Source of the DNA: Emcibacteraceae bacterium
GTDB taxonomy: Bacteria > Pseudomonadota > Alphaproteobacteria > Sphingomonadales > Emcibacteraceae
Direction: 5' to 3'
DNA length: 64,000 nucleotides
Assembly: GCA_041396985.1 (NCBI GenBank)
Contig: JAWKXO010000001.1
Span: forward strand, 62,001-126,000
Shown here: in pieces, positions 1-8,397 of the stretch
Numbering within the stretch: the first letter of the stretch is position 1
How the letters are laid out: each line of letters begins with the position of its first letter
The notes under the pieces: generated by a model
What the model was told of the DNA's origin: nothing
Seen by the model: the letters and a program-made list of their open reading frames with translations, nothing else
Databases searched by the model: none
Translations under genes and position numbers: made by a program

Positions 1-784
1 GCTTTCGGCAAATCATGCTTTTAATAAATCCCCATGCCATAGCCAGCCCGCCAATAATATAGGGTGGCCGCACCATCCGGTATGCGGCGGTTGCCATAAA
101 ATATAGTATACTGCTTCCCATATAATATTGTCCGTATCCGTGGCGCATCCGGCCGGTCAGTATGCCATTCTGACTTGATCCCATCGGTCTCAGATGGATA
201 AATCTGATTTTCGGGTCATCACTGCTGCAGGCGATCCAGCCAAGAAATCGGCAGCGATGACAGTCTATCGCATCCCACATGACTTCACGGACAAAGCCGC
301 CTATTTCCTCAAAACATTGTCGGCGGTAAAATTTTGATGCACCAACACACATTTCATCGCCGCACTTTTCACTGACCTGTCTGTCACCATCCATATAATA
401 GGGTTTTCCGCTGAAACAGCCAAGTCTTGGATTTTCTGCCATCTTTTCCATCAGAATTTTGAAATAATCGGATGGCAGGATCAGATCCATATCCAGTTTG
501 CAGATATAGTCAAATTCAGCGGGATTTATACTGTCATAGCCTTTATAAAAAGCTTCAATCACGCCGGGTCCAACGGCGCGGGCGCCACGGTTTTCATTGG
601 TGATCACCGAAATCCAGGTATATTTTTCAGCATACTCGCTCAGAATGTTCGCTGTTTCATCGGTTGAGCCGTCATCAACAATAACCCATTTTTCCGGCAA
701 TATGCTTTGCCCGGCAACGCTGTCGAGCGTCTGGCGCATAAATTTTGCCTCATTCCGGCAGGGTGATATAATTAAATAGCTCAT
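1..784 (-). CDS. Family 2 glycosyltransferase, C-terminus cut by window edge
   Basis: The reading frame starts with ATG at 784 and runs off the left edge with no stop, giving at least 261 residues. It opens with the GT-A fold hallmarks of family 2 glycosyltransferases: a beta-strand and NE motif near residues 3-12, DDGSTD at 37-42 and a metal-binding DMD at 98-100. It probably adds a sugar to the lipid-linked exopolysaccharide repeat on the cytoplasmic face of the inner membrane. The start lies only 9 bases after the stop of the upstream GT4 gene, so it is the distal gene of the same operon. The sugar and acceptor cannot be read from the sequence. Confidence 0.85.
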   Translation of the reverse strand, partial: MSYLIISPCRNEAKFMRQTLDSVAGQSILPEKWVIVDDGSTDETANILSEYAEKYTWISVITNENRGARAVGPGVIEAFYKGYDSINPAEFDYICKLDMDLILPSDYFKILMEKMAENPRLGCFSGKPYYMDGDRQVSEKCGDEMCVGASKFYRRQCFEEIGGFVREVMWDAIDCHRCRFLGWIACSSDDPKIRFIHLRPMGSSQNGILTGRMRHGYGQYYMGSSILYFMATAAYRMVRPPYIIGGLAMAWGFIKSMICRK

Positions 785-793
785 ATTCTCATC

Positions 794-1996
794 TTATCCG
801 TTAAACAGCACTTCCAGCCTGTCAATATTAACATCGCGACCAAATTCGCTTTGAACATGGCTTGCCGCATTATCGATAAGACTATGCTGAATGTCACGTT
901 TTACTATTGCTTCCGCCAGTGCATCAGCGTCTTTCGGTTCAACCAGCAGACCGGTTTTCCCATCTATAATCAGTTCCGGTATCCCCGATATCCTTGTTGA
1001 AATAACCGCTAGACCAAGCATCATCGCTTCCATCAGCACAACGGGAATACCGTCCATGTCGCCATTTTTATCTTTCTGACAGGCCAAAACAAAAATATCA
1101 TGTTTTGCCATCCATCGCCCCACATCCTTATTATCAAGGGCGCCGATCATTTCCACGCAGTCGGATACATTTTTCTCAGCAATTCTTTTTTCAATCTGCG
1201 TCCGTTCGGGTCCATCGCCGGCAATGGACAGTAATACCGGTACCCCTCTATCTTTTAAAAGCGCCACGGCGTCAATTAAGGTCAGCATCCCTTTCTTTTC
1301 CACCAGACGGCCCAGTGAACAAAGCCTGATTTTCTCGCTTGCCTCTTTTTCCGCCCCTTCATATTTCAGATCGACCCCGCAGCGCACAATGCGTATTTTG
1401 TTTGCCGGGAGGCCAATTTCCATTAAAAAGCGCCTGTTGAAATCGGAAATAGTGACAAAATATTTCGCACGCTCCGCTTTTCTTTTTAAAAGAAGGCCGT
1501 GTTCAAAAATATCATTGGCATGGGACGTTACAGTAAAGGGTTTATGACTGATGACCGACGCATACATGGCAACCTGACATGGCACATTGGCAAAATGAAC
1601 ATGAATGTGTTCACAACCGTTTTTTATGAATAACCGCGCCGCCCGACAGGCAGCAAAAAACTGATAAATCAGCTTATAAGCCGCCAGATTGAAAAGCCCA
1701 ACATGAAAAAAATCTGATATCAATAGCCCCAGTGCTTTCACTGTCCCCAAAGGCCTTGTGAAAAGACACTGAAAAAAAGCAATGATAAAAATAATCACCC
1801 CATCCTTATAAAGATAATGAACAGGTCCCATTTTTTCTTTTACTGCGGGCGAAACATCCACAGGTTGATGAATTGACAGGGGAAAAATTTTGTAACCACG
1901 CTCACGTAAGGAAAAAATTTCATTATAGACAAATGTTTCCGATAATGCCGGAATTGCGGGCGCCAGATAGGCGATATTTTTCTCCTTAAGCGCCAT
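794..1996 (-). CDS. Family 4 glycosyltransferase (GT-B fold)
   Basis: This 400-residue protein has the two-domain GT-B layout. The N-terminal acceptor half carries an SETFVYNEI segment seen in many exopolysaccharide GT4 enzymes. The C-terminal nucleotide-sugar half contains SLGRLVEKKG near residue 225 and the EX7E-type signature around MEAMMLGLAVISTRISGIPE. It should transfer a hexose from a nucleotide donor to the growing repeat unit. Its ATG at 1996 directly abuts the stop of the acetyltransferase gene, which indicates translational coupling. Sugar specificity is not predictable. Confidence 0.88.
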   Translation of the reverse strand: MALKEKNIAYLAPAIPALSETFVYNEIFSLRERGYKIFPLSIHQPVDVSPAVKEKMGPVHYLYKDGVIIFIIAFFQCLFTRPLGTVKALGLLISDFFHVGLFNLAAYKLIYQFFAACRAARLFIKNGCEHIHVHFANVPCQVAMYASVISHKPFTVTSHANDIFEHGLLLKRKAERAKYFVTISDFNRRFLMEIGLPANKIRIVRCGVDLKYEGAEKEASEKIRLCSLGRLVEKKGMLTLIDAVALLKDRGVPVLLSIAGDGPERTQIEKRIAEKNVSDCVEMIGALDNKDVGRWMAKHDIFVLACQKDKNGDMDGIPVVLMEAMMLGLAVISTRISGIPELIIDGKTGLLVEPKDADALAEAIVKRDIQHSLIDNAASHVQSEFGRDVNIDRLEVLFNG

Positions 1997-2503
1997 TTAT
2001 TTTGTCTCAACCTTTAACGGTGCAGCGGGTATGCCCACTACTGTCTGATTTGGGGCAACATCATTAAGTACGACGGCATTTGCCCCTACCCGCGAATGAT
2101 CCCCCAATGTAATTTCCCCCAGAATTTTTGCACCACAACCGATGTCAACATGCCCGCCAACTTTCGGGGCTCCACCGATCAATGTTCCCAATGTCACCTG
2201 CTGAAAAATCAGACAGTTTGGGCCAATCACCGTAGCAGGATGAATGACAATCCCATTGGGATGGGGGATGAGAAGCCCGCCACCAATATTGCACATAAGA
2301 TCAATTTCCGCCCCTGTCACCACCGACCAGAACCGATGGGACAGGACCCAATATTTTTGTGCTGCTTTGGTGAAGAACCCTTTATGACCTTGCTCGAGCG
2401 CCTGATATTTTCTGATTGCCCGAAGCAACCGCCTTCCGGGATCCCAGAAACGTCTTGGCTTCTCCCGGCTCCAATCCGGTATTTCCGCTGATACTTCAGA
2501 CAT
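1997..2503 (-). CDS. CysE-like hexapeptide-repeat acetyltransferase
   Basis: At 168 residues this has the left-handed beta-helix repeats of the serine acetyltransferase/colanic-acid acetyltransferase group. It shows the GGGLLIPHPNGIVIHP block and a closing VVGIPAAPLK at the C-terminus, both typical of CysE-like enzymes. It lacks the longer N-terminal helical domain of true CysE. Placed between glycosyltransferases, it more likely O-acetylates the polysaccharide or a sugar precursor than makes O-acetylserine. This assignment is from context. The family call is firm, the substrate unknown. Confidence 0.85.
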   Translation of the reverse strand: MSEVSAEIPDWSREKPRRFWDPGRRLLRAIRKYQALEQGHKGFFTKAAQKYWVLSHRFWSVVTGAEIDLMCNIGGGLLIPHPNGIVIHPATVIGPNCLIFQQVTLGTLIGGAPKVGGHVDIGCGAKILGEITLGDHSRVGANAVVLNDVAPNQTVVGIPAAPLKVETK

Positions 2504-2537
2504 TTATTTCCTGTTCCCGTCTTTCAATAGTGTAATT

Positions 2538-3539
2538 TTATTTATACTCGATGATATTTTGTTTGCTTCCGCTGATCTTACCGTAGTGATACTTTAAAAA
2601 TCCTAAAAATTCCGGAATTTTATCAATCATACAAAATGTTGCATATAAAAACTTGTCCCCGGATGAATAAGGCATATTCAATCCCTTATAAATTCTCAGT
2701 ATCTGAATGGGAAAAAGCGCAAGAATAAAAAGAGCCAGTAAAGGATATTTCAAAAACGTAGCGATCAGGACAAGCGGATAAAGTCCACCCCAAATCACCA
2801 GACTTTTTCGTTCTCTGGCCCAGCGCCCCCATTCCACAGCATTGGCATAGGAAAAACCGGTCCGGACCGATCTGATCCACCACGCATTATAATGCATCAT
2901 GGCCGCATCATGAAAACCCATGGGCGCGTCAAGGCACATGATCTTCTGTCCCGCTTTTCTAAGGCGATGATAAAATTCCGGCTCTTCACCCGCAATCAGG
3001 TTTGTATTAAAGCCATCATGTTTACGGAATATATCTGCTCTGATGGTGGCAATGCCGCCGCAGGAATTAATTTCACCCGGCTTGATATACCACGCCATAT
3101 CACATAGCCTGTTATAGAGCGTTAAGTCACGATATTTTTCACGAAGCCTCCCGCAAATGACCGCAACGTCCGCTGAAACTTCAAAGGCGCTGATCGCATT
3201 TTCAAGCCAGTTTTCATCCAGTTCACAATCACCATCTATAAAATGCACATAATGAAGCCCCTCAACGGTTTCATTCAGGAACTTAAAACCGGCATTTCTG
3301 GCCCGGGCGGCGGTTAAGGGGCACTCTTGATCAAGCTCAATCACATTAATTTTAAAGGATTTTGCCAGATTGGCACTGCCGTCTGACGAACAGGAATCCA
3401 CATAAACAATATGTTTGACACCAGAATTTAAAACTGATTCAATACAGGCTTTAAGCCGCTGACCTTCGTTACGGCCAATAATGACGACCCCTGCATTTTT
3501 CAACATGCCGTTCTCTGTTACTGCATCATCTTTTGTCAT
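2538..3539 (-). CDS. Family 2 glycosyltransferase with C-terminal membrane segments
   Basis: The 333-residue product has a GT-A domain with IIGRNEGQRL near residue 20, VDSCSSDGS near 50 and the DGD metal motif (HFIDGDCELDENW) near 107. A hydrophobic stretch near residues 250-280 suggests one or two membrane segments that anchor it to the inner membrane. It sits between the two PP-loop genes and the acetyltransferase in a minus-strand run. It is one of three glycosyltransferases here, so the repeat unit is probably at least a tetrasaccharide when the WcaJ-type initiating sugar is counted. Confidence 0.86.
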   Translation of the reverse strand: MTKDDAVTENGMLKNAGVVIIGRNEGQRLKACIESVLNSGVKHIVYVDSCSSDGSANLAKSFKINVIELDQECPLTAARARNAGFKFLNETVEGLHYVHFIDGDCELDENWLENAISAFEVSADVAVICGRLREKYRDLTLYNRLCDMAWYIKPGEINSCGGIATIRADIFRKHDGFNTNLIAGEEPEFYHRLRKAGQKIMCLDAPMGFHDAAMMHYNAWWIRSVRTGFSYANAVEWGRWARERKSLVIWGGLYPLVLIATFLKYPLLALFILALFPIQILRIYKGLNMPYSSGDKFLYATFCMIDKIPEFLGFLKYHYGKISGSKQNIIEYK

Positions 3540-3588
3540 TAGAATATTTTATAATGAAGTGGTTAAAATATTGATAGTTTTAAATTTT

Positions 3589-4779
3589 TTACTGGCTCTC
3601 ACGGATAACTTCAATACCCGCCTGTTCCAGAAGAGCGCAAAAATTATCCGGCAAATGTAATCCCGTTCTGAAGTCTGACATTTTCGGCGTCGGATTACTT
3701 TCCGGATAAAATACATCGCGCCCCAAAAGTATTTTCCCGATTTTTGGCCTGATATCATTTTGACACAGGGCACCAAGATCAGCCTTTTTAATAAGGGAAG
3801 ACATATTTGGTCCATGATAGGCTGATAAAACCAGCATATCCATTAGCCCTCTCAAAAATGACATATGTCCGCCCTGAAGGCTGCTGCAGACTTCCCAAAC
3901 CCGCCGAATAACAATCGGCTGAAATTTGTGACCAATTTTCTTATTAATAAACTGCGGCAGGAGATATGAGAATTTTTTATAAAGACGCCTGACTGTTCGC
4001 TGCGGTTCTACATAGGGGGTAATAAAATTTTTCCAGTTATTGGTATAATAAACATCCCCAAGCTGGCCTTTCCAGATAATGGCTTCATGCTGATAGGTGT
4101 CAGCTATTTTCCTTAAATCCGCCCCCCATCGCCAATGGGCCAGATCGGCCCGGCAACAGGCCTCAACAATTTCATAATCAAGTTCGCCCCGGTCATTGGT
4201 ATCATCCAGTTTCAAAACGTCTATATTCAGATTATTTTGAGCAACAAACTCTTTTACCAGTTGATAATTCGGCTCGGCACTTAAGGCAACGACCGGATTT
4301 TCCCAGGGTAGTAAAAGCAGGTTCATGCTGTCCTTACCGCCGCACATAATAATATTTGTTTTGCCGGGGTTTTTATCCTCTATTATTTTAATATCTTTTT
4401 TCAGAGCGTCTGCTGTCAATCGGCAATAGTCATCAATATCGGTTATGTCAAAGCAGCAGTCATGCGGCGCACCGATTTTCACAATTTCCTGATCAATGGT
4501 GTAATTTCCGGGATGGTTCGCGAAATTTTTTGCAAAAATAGTATCAACAGCCGTTTGATTGAGCTTCATGCTATTTTTAAGCACAATGAGCGCCAGTATG
4601 GAAAATGAATAATAGTTCTTATAACGATAGACATTATAAAATGACGGCAACCCTTCAAACTTATCCGCCTGCCAGATATAAATATCATGATGCTGCCATA
4701 CCATTTCTTCGGTAAGGCAGGGTACCTGCCGGATCTCCTTTATCCTGTTTCTTAGATTTTCAATATAGTCAGTGACCAT
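3589..4779 (-). CDS. PP-loop (ATP pyrophosphatase-like) protein, copy 2 of a tandem pair
   Basis: The protein is clearly paralogous along its length to the neighbour encoded at 4769-5980. Shared landmarks are an N-terminal TDYIENLRNRIK-like helix, WQADKFEGLPSFYNVYRYKNYYS, the CGGKDS PP-loop near residue 146, and a C-terminal YPESNPTPKMSDFR block. CGGKDS matches the SGGxDS pyrophosphate-binding loop of asparagine synthetase and WbpG-like amidotransferases with Ser replaced by Cys. No glutaminase domain is present. The first in-frame ATG is at 4818, but alignment with the paralogue favours the ATG at 4779, which overlaps the upstream gene by 11 bases. A sugar- or uronate-modifying ligase is a guess from context. 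Confidence 0.72.
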   Translation of the reverse strand: MVTDYIENLRNRIKEIRQVPCLTEEMVWQHHDIYIWQADKFEGLPSFYNVYRYKNYYSFSILALIVLKNSMKLNQTAVDTIFAKNFANHPGNYTIDQEIVKIGAPHDCCFDITDIDDYCRLTADALKKDIKIIEDKNPGKTNIIMCGGKDSMNLLLLPWENPVVALSAEPNYQLVKEFVAQNNLNIDVLKLDDTNDRGELDYEIVEACCRADLAHWRWGADLRKIADTYQHEAIIWKGQLGDVYYTNNWKNFITPYVEPQRTVRRLYKKFSYLLPQFINKKIGHKFQPIVIRRVWEVCSSLQGGHMSFLRGLMDMLVLSAYHGPNMSSLIKKADLGALCQNDIRPKIGKILLGRDVFYPESNPTPKMSDFRTGLHLPDNFCALLEQAGIEVIRESQ

Positions 4780-5980
4780 TTCCTGATAACCCATTCTGCC
4801 CGATAATATCCACGCCATGCTTTTTTAGCAGGTCAATAAACTTTTCCGGTTTATGAGACCCTTCCCTAAAGCCCGACAATTTCGGCGACGGGTTACTGGA
4901 TGGATATATAACCGGTTTGCCATGAAGCATTTCCCCTATTTTCATTCTGACATCCTTTTGAACCGCTTTTGCCAGATCAACAGAGGACAGGACTTTCTGC
5001 ACATTTTTTCCATGGTATGCCGATAATACGAGAGTATCCGTTAACGCCCTGATAAAGGCCATATGATCCCCCTGCGAAATTGCCCCTTTATTCCATACTG
5101 TATCCGCAACCATCCTGCTTATCAAGTGTCCGAAAGGGACAGATAAAAACATGGGCAGATAGGGTGACAGTTTATTATAAACTTTACAGAAAAAGAGCCT
5201 AGGTTCATTTTCCGGATAAATATAAGTCTTCCACCGTGGCGCGAAGTAAGCATCGGCCATCTGCCCTTTCCAGATAATAAGCTTCTTCGAATAATCGTCC
5301 GTTATTTTTTTTATATGGTGTCCCCAGCGCCAATGAACGCTATCAAGCCTGCAGCATAATTCAGCGATTTCATCCTGCAGATAGTTTTCGTCAAAACTGT
5401 CTTCCAGAAGACGCACCTCTATATCAAGATTATTCTCTTTCACAAAGTCGCACACCAGCGGATAATTCGGTACAGCACTATAGGCAACGACCGGATTTTG
5501 CCAGGGCAGCAATAGCAGGTTCAGGCTATCCTTGCCCCCGCACATAATCACATTGATAAATCCGGGATTAAGCTTTTCAATTTCAGCAATGTCCGTTTTA
5601 ATGGCTTCAACCAGCATCCGGCAATAGTCTTCGGCATCCGTAATTTTTTCCGTAAAACCATGTGAAGCGCCAATTCGTTCAACATCCTGATCAATGGGTG
5701 TATCGTGTCCGAGCAAAATGAAGTCTTTTGCGTTTAATTTTTTGACAGCCGCCGGGTTTAAATGGAGAGTGTTTTTATGAAGTATAAGTGCCAATGGCGA
5801 ATAGGAATAATAGTTATTATATCGATAAACCGGATAAAAGGCGGGCATGCCATCAAACCTGTCTGCTTTCCAAAGCAACGGTCCTTGATGCTGCCACATC
5901 ATATCCTCCGTCAAAACGTCAACGGATTTTGGGGTTTTAATTTTCTCTCTGATTTTTTCAATATAATCCATAAGGAACAT
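4769..5980 (-). CDS. PP-loop (ATP pyrophosphatase-like) protein, copy 1 of a tandem pair
   Basis: The 403-residue product carries the PP-loop CGGKDS at residues 147-152, followed by LNLLLLPW. This is the ATP-binding loop of the adenine nucleotide alpha-hydrolase superfamily (asparagine synthetase C-domain, WbpG, QueC). Neither signal peptide nor transmembrane segment is visible, so it is probably cytoplasmic. The N-terminal glutaminase domain of asparagine synthetase is missing. Its stop overlaps the start of copy 2. It follows galU by 17 bases in the polysaccharide operon, which suggests a role in modifying a sugar precursor. The family is recognisable only at superfamily level. Confidence 0.72.
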   Translation of the reverse strand: MFLMDYIEKIREKIKTPKSVDVLTEDMMWQHQGPLLWKADRFDGMPAFYPVYRYNNYYSYSPLALILHKNTLHLNPAAVKKLNAKDFILLGHDTPIDQDVERIGASHGFTEKITDAEDYCRMLVEAIKTDIAEIEKLNPGFINVIMCGGKDSLNLLLLPWQNPVVAYSAVPNYPLVCDFVKENNLDIEVRLLEDSFDENYLQDEIAELCCRLDSVHWRWGHHIKKITDDYSKKLIIWKGQMADAYFAPRWKTYIYPENEPRLFFCKVYNKLSPYLPMFLSVPFGHLISRMVADTVWNKGAISQGDHMAFIRALTDTLVLSAYHGKNVQKVLSSVDLAKAVQKDVRMKIGEMLHGKPVIYPSSNPSPKLSGFREGSHKPEKFIDLLKKHGVDIIGQNGLSGNGH

Positions 5981-5997
5981 TCTTACCGAGGGACAGT

Positions 5998-6873
5998 TTA
6001 ATGCCTGTCCTTATTTTTGGCCAAATAGTCTTTGATACCTTCCCGCATTTCATCACGGTCCATTGCAAAGGCAAGGTTTGCCAAAATAAATCCGGTTTTG
6101 TCCCCACAGTCAAAGCGCTCACCTTCAAAAAGCAGTCCGTGAAACGGAATATGACCCAGCATTTGTGCCATGGCGTCCGTTAATTGGATTTCCCCGCCAG
6201 CACCGATGACTTTTTTCTCAAGGTGGCTAAAAACTTCCGGCTGGAGTATATATCTGCCGATGATGGAAAAAGTGGATGGCGCGTCTTTTGGATCCGGCTT
6301 TTCTACCAACCCTTTGACTTCAATAACCTTTCCTTCCCTGCTTGCAACATCAAGAATACCGTAGCTTGAGGTTTTTTCCCGCGGCACTTCCTCAATCGCC
6401 ACCACATTGCCGCCTTTTTCATTATAAAGATCCATCATTTGCTTAAGGCAAGGACTTGAAGAATTTACCAGGTCATCCGCAAGCAATACTGCGAATGGTT
6501 CGTTACCGACAATATTCTTGGCACAGTATATTGCGTGTCCAAGTCCAAGTGCTTCCTGCTGGCGGGTATAGGATATGCTGCCCTCATTTGGCAAAAGATT
6601 TATCAGCTGATCCAGAATTTCCGTTTTATTTTTCTTGGCCAGCATATCTTCAAGTTCATAGGAATGATCAAAATGATTTTCGATGGCAGCTTTTCCGCGG
6701 CCGGTCACAAAAATAATTTCCTCAATTCCGGCGGCTCTTGCTTCCTCAACCGCATATTGAATAAGCGGCTTATCAACAACCGGCAACATTTCCTTGGGCA
6801 TTGATTTTGTTGCCGGCAGGAACCTTGTACCCATACCACCGACCGGAAAAACGGCTTTTCTTACCGGTTTCAT
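5998..6873 (-). CDS. galU: UTP--glucose-1-phosphate uridylyltransferase
   Basis: GalU makes UDP-glucose from UTP and glucose-1-phosphate in the cytoplasm. The 291-residue length is normal for bacterial GalU. The N-terminal nucleotide-binding signature GGMGTRFLPATKSMPKEMLP is at about residues 12-31, and VEKPDP and GEIQLTDA are in their usual places. Its start overlaps the end of pgi by 4 bases (the ATGA type). Together with Pgi it links central sugar phosphates to the donor needed by the glycosyltransferases downstream and by the initiating transferase at 17017. Confidence 0.96.
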   Translation of the reverse strand: MKPVRKAVFPVGGMGTRFLPATKSMPKEMLPVVDKPLIQYAVEEARAAGIEEIIFVTGRGKAAIENHFDHSYELEDMLAKKNKTEILDQLINLLPNEGSISYTRQQEALGLGHAIYCAKNIVGNEPFAVLLADDLVNSSSPCLKQMMDLYNEKGGNVVAIEEVPREKTSSYGILDVASREGKVIEVKGLVEKPDPKDAPSTFSIIGRYILQPEVFSHLEKKVIGAGGEIQLTDAMAQMLGHIPFHGLLFEGERFDCGDKTGFILANLAFAMDRDEMREGIKDYLAKNKDRH

Positions 6874-8264
6874 TTTACTTTCCCCTTATTTTTGGCGGAC
6901 TGTTTCTTTCCACCTTTTTTTGGCAAAATATTGGCACCGGGAACAGAAATGGTCTGATTGACGTTATGAAGTCTCGACAAATATTCCTTGGTCAGGTTCT
7001 TTCCATATTCAACGGATGGCTGATCATGCGGGTTAACCCCAAGCAGTTCCGCTGTTATGATTGTTTCCAGAATGAAATGCATAATCAGCGCCCCTAATAT
7101 GCGCTCATTAATTTCACGAATTTTAATCTGCCGGACGGGTTTGCCCCGCTCTCCCAAAGCTTCCACTGTGCTGTCTGCTTCTGCTTCTACCAGATCACCA
7201 ATGGTTGAGCCGGCCATAAAATAAAAATCTTTATCATCAATCAGCATTGAATCGATGGTTGGCCCCTCACCCTTGCTCGAAACGGTGATGACGGTGAAAT
7301 ATTTATCATTTGGGCCATCAAGAAATAATTGAAGCTGGCTATGCTGATCCATCGGACCAAGCGCACTGAAAGGTGTTGTCCCCTTGCCTTTTTTACCAAG
7401 ACTTTCCGCCCATAGTTGCTTGTACCAGTTTGAAAAGCCGGTCAGCCGGCATTCATACGGCATCATGACATTGATATTAATATTGCGGCTTTTCTGTAGT
7501 TCATAAACTGCAATTGCCCCCATTGCCGGGGCCATTTCGGTAATTTTCTCTGCATTCATCATTCTGGTGAGAACCTGCTGTGCCCCATCACGCAAGGCAA
7601 CAACGTCTAGCCCAACGATCATGGCCGGCAACAGTCCGACAATTGATAATACTGAAAACCGTCCTCCCAGATCAGGGTCATGATAATGTATAGGGAGCCG
7701 CCATTTAACCGCAAAATCGTGAAGGAAACTTTTCCCCGGCTGCACAATGACGGTAAAATGGTTCTGTACTTCATTATCCCCAACAAGGGCTCTCATATAA
7801 GAAAAACAGGCCAGCATCTGGGCTATTGTTTCCGCTGTCCCACCGGATTTTGAAATGACCAGGAAGTGGGTATTCCCGAGGTCCAGCTCTGAAATAAGCT
7901 GATGCATTGTGTGGGGGCCAAGATTATCAGGAAAGTGAATTCGCGCCTTGCCATTTGGCACATAGAGCTGCTCACCGGTCAGCGCGACAAGCATTTGTGC
8001 ACCAAGACTTGATCCCCCTGTACCAAGCACCACAACATCCTTAAATCGTTTTGAAATCCTGTCAGCGGTTCTGCGAATATCCGTCAGGTCATCCCGCTCA
8101 CTGGGAAGCTGAAGATAGGGGTATAAAAATTTACGTCTGTTGTTCCCATATTTGCGCTTTTCACGCAGCGTTGCTAAAAATTCTTTTACACGCTTTTCAT
8201 AGCTGCTCAGATTAATATCATCATTGGCGTCAAAGATATTTTCAAACTGGGTTTCATATAACAT
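6870..8264 (-). CDS. pgi: Glucose-6-phosphate isomerase
   Basis: This enzyme interconverts glucose-6-phosphate and fructose-6-phosphate. The 464-residue protein has the SIS-domain signatures VVLGTGGSSLGAQML near residue 80 and VISKSGGTAETIAQM near 137, and PGI-type MPYECRLTGFSNWYKQLWAESLGKKGKGTTP near 270. It is shorter than the 550-residue enterobacterial enzyme and belongs to the compact bacterial group. The C-terminus ends in a lysine-rich tail. It overlaps galU by 4 bases, so the two are translationally coupled and supply precursors to the polysaccharide operon. A 7-bp hairpin (8297-8313) lies just upstream. Confidence 0.93.
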   Translation of the reverse strand: MLYETQFENIFDANDDINLSSYEKRVKEFLATLREKRKYGNNRRKFLYPYLQLPSERDDLTDIRRTADRISKRFKDVVVLGTGGSSLGAQMLVALTGEQLYVPNGKARIHFPDNLGPHTMHQLISELDLGNTHFLVISKSGGTAETIAQMLACFSYMRALVGDNEVQNHFTVIVQPGKSFLHDFAVKWRLPIHYHDPDLGGRFSVLSIVGLLPAMIVGLDVVALRDGAQQVLTRMMNAEKITEMAPAMGAIAVYELQKSRNININVMMPYECRLTGFSNWYKQLWAESLGKKGKGTTPFSALGPMDQHSQLQLFLDGPNDKYFTVITVSSKGEGPTIDSMLIDDKDFYFMAGSTIGDLVEAEADSTVEALGERGKPVRQIKIREINERILGALIMHFILETIITAELLGVNPHDQPSVEYGKNLTKEYLSRLHNVNQTISVPGANILPKKGGKKQSAKNKGKVK

Positions 8265-8397
8265 TTTCAGACTTTCATACGCTTATGATCTTTGAACCCT
8301 ATTAATAATAGGGATTTCTTTCATTTATATTAATATGCTTTGCTTATATACGCGAATTGATCAAATAAATCATTGTTTTAAATGAATTTTGAATATT

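Noticed and set aside
3549..3815. 88-residue minus-strand frame overlapping the 3' end of the second PP-loop gene
   Set aside because: It is an alternative frame across a well-conserved C-terminal block of the PP-loop protein.
8297..8313. Terminator between wzx and pgi
   Set aside because: The 7-bp stem has no T-run after it in the direction of transcription (minus strand).
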